Of a stretch of DNA of 6,567 bases, positions 1 through 4,890 are shown piece after piece. The number at the start of each line of letters is the position of its first letter. The first letter of the stretch is position 1. Source of the stretch: Thermoplasmatota archaeon (GTDB lineage Archaea > Thermoplasmatota > Thermoplasmata > Thermoplasmatales > GCA-001856825); the NCBI GenBank assembly GCA_023379555.1, contig JAMCQR010000005.1, forward strand, positions 1 through 6,567, in the 5' to 3' direction. The position numbers were made by a program, and so were the translations under genes. A model generated the notes under the pieces. It saw only the letters and a list, made by a program, of their open reading frames with translations, did no database searches and was not told where the DNA came from.

Positions 1-1139
1 GGAACCGGGTCTATGAGATAGTAATCAGATTTCAGTGGAATGAATGAAAGATTCTTTCCATATTCTGGTGCCAGGTGACCACGCTTCAGCATTTCAATCA
101 TAATCTTGTCGGTATCGTTCATGGTGGTTCCCGGAATTGCCTCCAGGAAGTCGAATATGGACGTTCCATGGTAGAGTAGAAAAATCCTCCCACCAATCTC
201 AACCCAGACTGGATTTGAAAGAGACATGACATTGGATGGGAAAAGTGCGTTTATCTCCTTTGGGAGAGGGTTCTGCGGTTCCATCGGGTATACAATGTCG
301 TGGTTTCCAGGAATGATGATGATTCTCACGTTGCTGTTGAATTTCGACATTAGTTCTGCCAATTTCTTGTACTGAAGAATGATGTCGTTAATTGCCAGGT
401 CCTTCTCTTGATCTGGGTAGACGCCTATGCCATCCACGAGGTCTCCATTCATTACCACAAAAGAGATTCCCTGGGTGTTGACATAATCCATCATTTCCAC
501 GAAGTTATCTTCCAGGAAGTTCTTCGAGCCAACGTGAATGTCAGAAACCACCATGACTTTCACATCGCTCCCTCCAATCCTTGGCTCTTTCGAGACTTCA
601 GGACGATAAACGCTTTCAGCGAAAATAGCTGTACCATCCCTGCTGAATTGGCCCGATACACCTATGACTTCATCTTTGATTATGATGTCCTTGTACGTTC
701 TAGGGAGTATGACTTTGATTGAGCTGGAATCGTCTTCGATCTCCACAATGCCGTACCCTTTCTTTGATTCGCTGAAATCAGCCACCATACCGGACACGAA
801 GACAGTCCCTCCGTCCCTTCTTAGTTTGGAGACGGGAGAAAAGACGTGGGTCTTGCTTCTCTGATTCAGTTTTGCATGCAGAAACGAGTACCTACTCTTG
901 AAAAGATCCACGAAGCTCTGGCTTATGCCAGGATATCCGTCAAGATGAAACTCCTTTACAAGGGAAAATTCGTTGATTCGTGGAAGGTTCGATACAGCGA
1001 ATATAGGAGATGAGAAATCCATTTTTTTTTCGTTCTTGAGTACGTATTCCAACCCCCCTCTCTTCTCAATTTCCTCTATAGCCTTCTCCTCTATAAGACA
1101 CCCTCTCTCTAGAAAAAATTTTTCGATGTCTTCATTCAT
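1..1139 (-). CDS. polB: DNA polymerase D (Pol II) small subunit DP1, N-terminal 379 codons, cut by the window edge
   Basis: DP1 is the small subunit of the euryarchaeal replicative polymerase PolD. It pairs with the large catalytic subunit DP2 and carries the 3'-5' proofreading exonuclease in a calcineurin-like phosphoesterase fold. Translating the minus strand from the ATG at 1139 gives an uninterrupted frame to the edge. Residues 1-90 are a helical N-terminus of the usual DP1 type (FLERGCLIEEKAIE). Residues about 110-180 fit an OB fold (GGTVFVSGMVADF). From about 192 the phosphoesterase domain shows DIH at 200-202, NGDLVDG at 231-237, GNHD at 278-281 and YHG at 323-325. RGHLAPEYG (353-361) is also a DP1 signature. 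The last metal-binding GHxH motif would lie beyond the window. The start is supported by a TATA-like box about 25 bases upstream and no Shine-Dalgarno, so the transcript is probably leaderless. A nine-A run lies within codons 37-40. Family assignment is secure. Confidence 0.96.
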   Translation of the reverse strand, partial: MNEDIEKFFLERGCLIEEKAIEEIEKRGGLEYVLKNEKKMDFSSPIFAVSNLPRINEFSLVKEFHLDGYPGISQSFVDLFKSRYSFLHAKLNQRSKTHVFSPVSKLRRDGGTVFVSGMVADFSESKKGYGIVEIEDDSSSIKVILPRTYKDIIIKDEVIGVSGQFSRDGTAIFAESVYRPEVSKEPRIGGSDVKVMVVSDIHVGSKNFLEDNFVEMMDYVNTQGISFVVMNGDLVDGIGVYPDQEKDLAINDIILQYKKLAELMSKFNSNVRIIIIPGNHDIVYPMEPQNPLPKEINALFPSNVMSLSNPVWVEIGGRIFLLYHGTSIFDFLEAIPGTTMNDTDKIMIEMLKRGHLAPEYGKNLSFIPLKSDYYLIDPV

Positions 1140-1160
1140 TAAGGTGCTAATAACACGTCG

Positions 1161-1167
1161 ATAAAAA
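1161..1167 (-). promoter_or_regulatory. TATA-like promoter element of polB (leaderless start)
   Basis: Read on the minus strand this is TTTTTAT, centred about 25 bases before the polB ATG at 1139. That spacing puts transcription initiation at or beside the start codon, and no Shine-Dalgarno-like sequence lies in between. It is one half of the divergent promoter region 1140-1238. The motif is short, so this is inferred from position and composition. Confidence 0.5.
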
Positions 1168-1204
1168 CGTTTACTCAAGCAGAGTCTGACGTTCTGTTCG
1201 TAGA

Positions 1205-1213
1205 ATATAAAAG
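1205..1213 (+). promoter_or_regulatory. TATA box of the DUF99 gene
   Basis: The sequence ATATAAAAG is close to an archaeal TATA box and is centred about 30 bases before the ATG at 1239. The region between holds no Shine-Dalgarno match, so the transcript should be leaderless or carry only a few leader bases. A second AT-rich TTATAA at 1218-1223 is too close to the start to be the preferred box. Confidence 0.6.
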
Positions 1214-1238
1214 CTCTTATAACAATAAAAATTCGTTA

Positions 1239-1784
1239 ATGGTGGATCAGAACTCGCTCTTCAATAAAGACACCAGAGTCATAGCGTTCGATGATTCCCC
1301 ATTTTCAAGGAGAGATAAGCACACCAGCATAGTAGGTGTAATCATGAGGAAGGACCTTTACATTGAATCTCTTATAACGAAGAGAATTGAGGTAGATGGC
1401 ACAGATGCAACCGAGAAAATATTGGATGCAATCAGGGAAAAGGGATCTGGGGTCAGAGTGATAATGACTCAGGGGATCACGCTGGGAGGTTTCAATGTCT
1501 TGGATGTCAAAGAGCTGTTCAGGGAAACCGGTATTCCCATAATCAATGTGGTTGACCACGAACCTAACATGAAAGCAATCAAAGATGCTCTCAAGAAGTA
1601 TTTTGAGGACTGGGAATCGAGGTATTCTAAGCTTACGGAAGACTTCTACAGGTTCGGCCCGATATTCGTCCAGGCAACAGGAATGGATTCCAAAGTTGCC
1701 GATAAATTCATAAAACAAATCACGGTAAAGGGTAACATTCCAGAACCTCTCCGCTTAGCAGATCTGATAGCAGGTGCACTCTAG
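1239..1784 (+). CDS. DUF99 family protein (endonuclease V-related fold)
   Basis: This 181-residue protein matches the archaeal DUF99 family along its length. Visible family landmarks are FDDSPF (17-22), the VGV strand (32-34), EVDGTDAT (51-58), QGITLGGFNVLD (78-89), ETGIPII (96-102) and the C-terminal GNIPEPLRLADLIA (165-178). DUF99 is regarded as having an RNase H-like fold related to endonuclease V, and Asp18/Asp19 sit where a metal-binding acidic residue would be expected. No biochemical activity is securely known for the family, so a nuclease role is only a hypothesis. The ATG is supported by a TATA box about 30 bases upstream. The gene is divergent from polB and its stop codon overlaps that of the convergent KH gene. 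Length is typical of the family and no defects are seen. Confidence 0.92.
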   Translation: MVDQNSLFNKDTRVIAFDDSPFSRRDKHTSIVGVIMRKDLYIESLITKRIEVDGTDATEKILDAIREKGSGVRVIMTQGITLGGFNVLDVKELFRETGIPIINVVDHEPNMKAIKDALKKYFEDWESRYSKLTEDFYRFGPIFVQATGMDSKVADKFIKQITVKGNIPEPLRLADLIAGAL

Positions 1785-2323
1785 ACTGAGTCCAGTTTAG
1801 CAAGCCTTATGTCTTTTCTTCTGCGTTCCAGGTATTTGTAAACGGTGCTGTGCTGGTTACCTCTAAGTATCATCAGGACACTCTCCCTTGAAATTTGGTT
1901 CTGCACATAATCTCCGATGAGTGAGGCAGTGTTTCCATAGATTGAGACATAGGACTCAGAGAGCTCTTCGATTAGCTTCCTTGTCTTTCCCCCGGTCCCA
2001 ATCAGTCTTGACCTTACTGTCTTGGCTCTCTTTGAATTCTTTCCCGTGAAATCCTTGAGATCGATTACTTCAAGATACGTCCCAGTATCAAAGAGTCGGA
2101 AGGCTCTCTGAGGCGAGAATCCGCGTCCAATTGCCCTTATCACATCTCTTGTCTTGAGGGACATCTCTGGATCGTTTGACTTGCTATCGTCTATTACCAC
2201 GTCTCCGCTTGCAGAATCGATCGTGATACCCACCTGCGACATTTTTTCTATCTCAGCCTTTGTCTCGCCCTTCTTTCCCACCAAAACTCCGATCCTTTCC
2301 TGAGGAATCTTAACGGTATACAT
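1781..2323 (-). CDS. Two-KH-domain RNA-binding protein, archaeal Dim2/Pno1 (KRR1-like) homologue
   Basis: Read from the ATG at 2323, this 180-residue protein has two KH domains. KH1 has GKKG at 16-19 in the context RIGVLVGKKGETK. The linker carries the family's AIGRGFSPQRAF (64-75). KH2 has the GTGG loop at 109-112 followed by KTRKLIEELSESYVSIYG. The C-terminus LRGNQHSTVYKYLERRRKDI (153-172) is typical of archaeal Dim2/Pno1 proteins. In eukaryotes this family binds the 3' end of pre-18S rRNA during small-subunit maturation; archaeal homologues are thought to bind the 16S 3' end and to contact aIF2-alpha. The frame can be extended to a TTG at 2335, but GGTGA lies five bases before the ATG at 2323, so I chose the ATG. 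The gene overlaps RIO1 by 14 bases and is last in the aIF-1A operon. Its stop shares bases with the DUF99 stop. Confidence 0.94.
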   Translation of the reverse strand: MYTVKIPQERIGVLVGKKGETKAEIEKMSQVGITIDSASGDVVIDDSKSNDPEMSLKTRDVIRAIGRGFSPQRAFRLFDTGTYLEVIDLKDFTGKNSKRAKTVRSRLIGTGGKTRKLIEELSESYVSIYGNTASLIGDYVQNQISRESVLMILRGNQHSTVYKYLERRRKDIRLAKLDSV

Positions 2324-3059
2324 TTGACTCACCAACGCTGTATTTCAGTACTCTTGCTTCGTCAAGCTTATACCCAAATTTATTAAAAAATTTTGTCATT
2401 ATGCCAATGTCCCTCTTGAGCAGTACCTTCGACATAACATCGTTGGTATCAAGCGCCTGGGCTATGTCAATCACGTAAGGTTTCTTCCGGTGTATCAGGA
2501 AATTGTACTCGCTCAAATCGCCGTGGACTAACTCTGCCTTGGTGTACAGGGTTCTGATCGAGTGAAGTGACTGTTTAACGATTTCGTCCGTGATTTCGCA
2601 GTCCTTCATGAGCGGTGCAGGTATCCGTTTCGTGCCTACATACTGCATTACGAGAACGTTTCCAACCACCTTTATCGGCTTCGGTGCCAAGACTCCAGCA
2701 GCATTGGCAATGTCCAGGTTCCTGTATTCCCTGTGGGCCCATTGGACAATGAATTTTCGCTTGTTGCCTGTGGTGTCGATCCCCCACCTCTGGCCAGCAT
2801 ATCTCTCAATATTCTTGAATGTGGACGCGACAGTCTTATAGATCTTCACGGCGAAATACTTGTTTCCTTTCGACGCGGCAAATACCAGGCTCTCTTTTCC
2901 GGATGCAATAGGAAATTCAAACCTTCCAATCGTTCCGTCAGTGAACAATTTGTAAATGTTCAGTATAGTAAACTTGTCGAACACATAACCAAAGACCTTC
3001 TGAGTCTCCTTGCGGCGGGCTTCGACTTTCTCTCTACCTTCAGAATCACTTGAAAACAT
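2310..3059 (-). CDS. rio1: RIO1-type serine/threonine protein kinase/ATPase
   Basis: This 249-residue protein is an archaeal RIO1, an atypical kinase/ATPase acting late in small ribosomal subunit maturation. The nucleotide-binding segment has IASGKESLVF (51-60) and the ATP-anchoring lysine in AVKIYK (Lys72). Residues about 84-104 form the flexible loop typical of RIO1, followed by HREYRNLDIANAAGVLAPKP. The catalytic loop is HGDLSEYN (179-186, with Asp181 and Asn186), and the metal-binding segment is IDIAQ (197-201, Asp198), the RIO1 counterpart of DFG. LLKRDIGIMTKFF near the C-terminus is also RIO1-like; RIO2 would carry an N-terminal winged helix, which is absent. All key residues are present, so it should be active. 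The ATG at 3059 has GGAGAT five bases upstream. The gene overlaps aIF-1A by 14 bases and the KH gene by 14 bases, indicating co-transcription. Confidence 0.96.
   Translation of the reverse strand: MFSSDSEGREKVEARRKETQKVFGYVFDKFTILNIYKLFTDGTIGRFEFPIASGKESLVFAASKGNKYFAVKIYKTVASTFKNIERYAGQRWGIDTTGNKRKFIVQWAHREYRNLDIANAAGVLAPKPIKVVGNVLVMQYVGTKRIPAPLMKDCEITDEIVKQSLHSIRTLYTKAELVHGDLSEYNFLIHRKKPYVIDIAQALDTNDVMSKVLLKRDIGIMTKFFNKFGYKLDEARVLKYSVGESNVYR
2329..2333 (-). promoter_or_regulatory. Shine-Dalgarno GGTGA that fixes the KH-protein start
   Basis: On the minus strand GGTGA is complementary to the archaeal 16S 3' end and stands five bases before the ATG at 2323. It lies inside the 3' end of the RIO1 gene. 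The longer TTG-started version would place this element inside its own second and third codons, which argues for the ATG. Confidence 0.7.
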
Positions 3060-3372
3060 CCAGGATCTCCGGTAGAATCTGGTTTCTTGAGAGATAAGTT
3101 GCCTGTGTCTTGGTATACCTGAAATTTACGTCAGCTCTTTCCTGTTGAAAACTCCACGGTTTGACAATGACTAGATCTCCTTCCCTCATCCACATTCTCT
3201 TCCTAATCTTTCCGGGTATCCTTCCGGTTCTGGTCTTTCCATCTGCACACATCACCGTAAGTCTCGAGCTTCCAAGGAGTTTCTCGACTATACCGAACAT
3301 CTCCCCCTTGTTAGGGTTTGGGAGAATAACTCTCGAGATTTCCTCTGTGTAGTCTTTTTCTTGGTAAGGCAC
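3046..3372 (-). CDS. eif1A: Archaeal translation initiation factor 1A (aIF-1A), GTG start
   Basis: aIF-1A binds the decoding (A) site of the small ribosomal subunit and promotes initiator tRNA and mRNA binding. The 108-residue product has the S1-like OB fold from about residue 22 to 92: GEMFGIVEKLLGSSRLTVMC, then DGKTRTGRIPGKIRKRMWMREGD (44-66), VIVKPWSFQ (68-76) and ADVNFRYTKTQATYL (80-94). All are hallmarks of the eIF1A family, and the length is within the archaeal range. The first codon is GTG at 3372; the next in-frame ATG (residue 25) would cut into the OB fold. A strong TATA box is centred 26 bases upstream of the GTG, which suggests a leaderless mRNA beginning at a GTG. GAGG lies only three bases before the GTG, too close for normal use. 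It is the first gene of the operon with rio1 and the KH gene. Confidence 0.96.
   Translation of the reverse strand: MPYQEKDYTEEISRVILPNPNKGEMFGIVEKLLGSSRLTVMCADGKTRTGRIPGKIRKRMWMREGDLVIVKPWSFQQERADVNFRYTKTQATYLSRNQILPEILDVFK
3065..3070 (-). promoter_or_regulatory. Shine-Dalgarno GGAGAT of rio1
   Basis: GGAGAT on the minus strand sits five bases before the rio1 ATG at 3059, inside the last codons of the aIF-1A gene. It is a close match to the archaeal consensus GGAGGT and supports both the chosen start and translation from a polycistronic mRNA. Confidence 0.7.
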
Positions 3373-3392
3373 TGTCCTCTTAATCGGTCGAC

Positions 3393-3403
3393 TTTATATA
3401 AAT
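3393..3403 (-). promoter_or_regulatory. TATA box of the aIF-1A/rio1/KH operon
   Basis: The minus strand reads ATTTATATAAA, the best TATA box in the window. Its centre is 26 bases before the GTG of aIF-1A, which puts the transcription start at the first codon. The two downstream genes overlap their predecessors, so this is probably the main promoter for all three. Confidence 0.75.
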
Positions 3404-3458
3404 GTTCCCAAATTATTTTTGAGCGATTTCCAATTAGTCCAAATTACAAGACAAAAGG

Positions 3459-3465
3459 TTAAAAT
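3459..3465 (+). promoter_or_regulatory. Candidate TATA element of the GNAT gene
   Basis: TTAAAAT is about 49 bases before the GNAT ATG. A start site about 26 bases downstream would give a leader of roughly 20-25 bases, long enough to include the Shine-Dalgarno at 3499-3506. No better TATA match is seen at the leaderless position. The element is weak and could be chance in AT-rich DNA. Confidence 0.3.
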
Positions 3466-3498
3466 CTCAAATCTTGTGGAAGTCCCTAGAAACAAAAA

Positions 3499-3506
3499 GA
3501 GGGGAT
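3499..3506 (+). promoter_or_regulatory. Strong Shine-Dalgarno of the GNAT gene
   Basis: GAGGGGAT matches seven of eight bases of GAGGTGAT, the sequence complementary to the archaeal 16S 3' end, and lies four bases before the ATG at 3511. It supports that start and a leadered transcript, unlike the other first genes in this window. Confidence 0.6.
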
Positions 3507-3510
3507 ATAA

Positions 3511-4122
3511 ATGGAAAATAATAGGGATTACACCGTTGGCGATCTCGACCCTAGATCGTGGCCAGAATTTGAAGAACTATTCAAGAAATACAATGGAGTT
3601 CAAAATTCGTGCTGGTGTGTGTATTATCATAAGGACACACGAAAAGGAAAACAGTCATCCAGAGTGAAGAAGGAAGAAAGACCTCTTTTTAATTACAATC
3701 TTAAGAAAAAATTGGTAGAAGAGGGAAAGTCGAGATCAGTTCTTATCTTCGATGGAAAGAAGGTAGTTGCTTCTTGCCAATACGGAACTTTTGAAGAACT
3801 GCCTAGAATTGAAAATGCTCCGAGGTATGCAAGCTATAAACTGAAAAATGTAGAAGGAAAAAGATGGAGAATCACATGCTTTTTCGTCGATACTTCACAC
3901 AGGCACAAAGGTCTAGCAAAGATGGCGCTGGACGGTGCGCTGGAAAGGATAGCGAGGAATGGTGGAGGTCTAGTGGAAGCTTACCCGGTTACGAAGAAAA
4001 ACACAGTGGAAGTGTGGTTTGGTTCCGTCGGTATGTTTCTGGAAAGAAGGTTCGAAATTGTTTCCGATTTTGGGAGAAGCAATGTCCTGGTCAGAAAAAT
4101 AGTAAAACCTATTTCAGAGTAA
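3511..4122 (+). CDS. GNAT-family N-acetyltransferase, substrate unknown
   Basis: This 203-residue protein belongs to the GCN5-related N-acetyltransferases, which transfer acetyl from acetyl-CoA to an amine. Residues 34-40 (CWCVYYH) form a Cys/Trp-rich motif seen in a subgroup of uncharacterised GNATs common in bacteria. Residues 75-91 give the central strands (SVLIFDGKKVVASCQYG), and WRITCFFVD (119-127) leads into acetyl-CoA-binding motif A, RHKGLA (131-136), then a helix (MALDGALERIA). GGGLVEAYPV (151-160), GSVGMFLERRFEIV (171-184) and VLVRKI complete the fold. The substrate cannot be read from sequence. The gene is divergent from the aIF-1A operon and 88 bases ahead of a decayed gene. It is rich in lysine codons and A, and with its bacterial-type motif could have been acquired by transfer; that is inference. 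The frame is intact. Confidence 0.88.
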   Translation: MENNRDYTVGDLDPRSWPEFEELFKKYNGVQNSCWCVYYHKDTRKGKQSSRVKKEERPLFNYNLKKKLVEEGKSRSVLIFDGKKVVASCQYGTFEELPRIENAPRYASYKLKNVEGKRWRITCFFVDTSHRHKGLAKMALDGALERIARNGGGLVEAYPVTKKNTVEVWFGSVGMFLERRFEIVSDFGRSNVLVRKIVKPISE

Positions 4123-4210
4123 TGCGAACGTTAGTTTGAAAACTCTGCAGATTGGTGATTCATTCATGTTCTCTGAAGTGCCTCTTATTATTACGTTGCT
4201 CTTGAAGTAG

Positions 4211-4833
4211 ATTGGATCCGCGCTCTGGTTGAAATTTGAATTTTCTTACTTGAGTTATTTTGGTCTTGCCAAGGAACAAAGGTGCAAGAAGATCGTTCAA
4301 CTGATTATGGATGCCCAGTGGGACGACGGTGGCTGGAACTGTGATCCAAGGCTTGAGGCATCTTACTCCTCCTTTCACGAATCGCTCGCAACTCTCAATG
4401 GGCTAATTCCTATTACAAAGAGACTCGAGATGAGGCGGTCAAGAAGTGCACAGAGAGAGCTTCAGAACTCTTCCTCCCACACCAAATTTTCAAGTCTCAT
4501 AGAACCGGAAAGATCGTAAAGGAAGAGTGGCTAAAATTGAGATATCCTGTATATTGGCACTATAATTTTCTGGAATCGATGCTGGTGCTTTGCCTTGCAG
4601 GGAAAGGAACTGATTCTAGAATGCAAGACTTACTCGATCTGCTGGAAAGGAAGTGTAATCCCAACGGAAAGTGGGAAGGCGGGGGACATTACTGGGCTCT
4701 AATCGATAAGGGAAAACCATACGGGAAGATTCAGACAAGCAAGGAGGTGGTAGATTGGGGATTGAGGGGGACTAACGAAATGATCACTCTCTATGTACTC
4801 AGAGTGTTGAAGGCCGCTGGGAAAATGTCTTAA
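4211..4833 (+). pseudogene. Decayed gene for an alpha/alpha-toroid (prenyltransferase/terpene-cyclase-like) protein, 5' truncated and frameshifted
   Basis: Two adjoining frames encode one protein. The first, open after a TAG at 4208-4210, reads LSYFGLAKEQ, then QWDDGGWNCD (4316-4345), a QW-type repeat motif of alpha/alpha-toroid proteins, then SSFHESLATLNG up to about 4402. Homology then continues one frame back, from about 4405: YYKETRDEAVKK, SHRTGKI, RYPVYWHYNF, NPNGKWEGGGHYW and TLYVLRVLKAAG to the TAA at 4831-4833. The join near 4402-4405 is best explained by one lost base. Family relatives, as I recall them, extend further at the N-terminus; here only 88 bases separate this region from the GNAT stop and none reads convincingly as the missing part. 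Related intact proteins are mostly uncharacterised, so no substrate is proposed. A sequencing error could explain the frameshift but not the missing 5' end. The family call is from motifs only. Confidence 0.75.
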
Positions 4834-4858
4834 GAATCACAGACGGAACGACGGTTCA

Positions 4859-4867
4859 TTAAAATAT
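4859..4867 (+). promoter_or_regulatory. TATA-like box of elp3
   Basis: TTAAAATAT is centred about 28 bases before the ATG at 4891, and no convincing Shine-Dalgarno precedes the ATG. This suggests a leaderless elp3 transcript with its own promoter, independent of the decayed gene upstream. Confidence 0.55.
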
Positions 4868-4890
4868 CAAATATTGTTATTCCAGAAGAA

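Noticed and set aside
408..864. Plus-strand open frames across the polB region
   Set aside because: The minus strand carries an intact DP1 frame with all metal-binding motifs; the plus-strand frames are shadows.
1305..1718. 137-codon open frame antisense to the DUF99 gene
   Set aside because: It lies wholly opposite a well-supported gene, has no recognisable motif, and its composition is that of a complementary-strand shadow.
2324..2335. Four-codon N-terminal extension of the KH protein from a TTG at 2335
   Set aside because: The GGTGA Shine-Dalgarno lies within this extension and is spaced correctly for the ATG at 2323, so the longer form is unlikely.
3421..3510. Possible small RNA or short ORF between the aIF-1A promoter and the GNAT gene
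   Set aside because: No stem-loop, tRNA-like fold or protein-like frame stands out; the frame beginning near 3419 simply runs into the GNAT gene out of frame.
4160..4378. 72-codon minus-strand frame opposite the decayed gene
   Set aside because: The plus strand here encodes the recognisable QW-type motif, and this minus-strand translation shows no family features.
3511..4833. GNAT plus toroid-like gene as a two-gene biosynthetic system
   Set aside because: The second gene is broken and the 88-base gap shows no coupling, so a functional pair cannot be supported.
4834..4890. Possible transcription terminator after the decayed gene
   Set aside because: No run of T or convincing hairpin is present; the AT-rich part is better explained as the elp3 TATA region.
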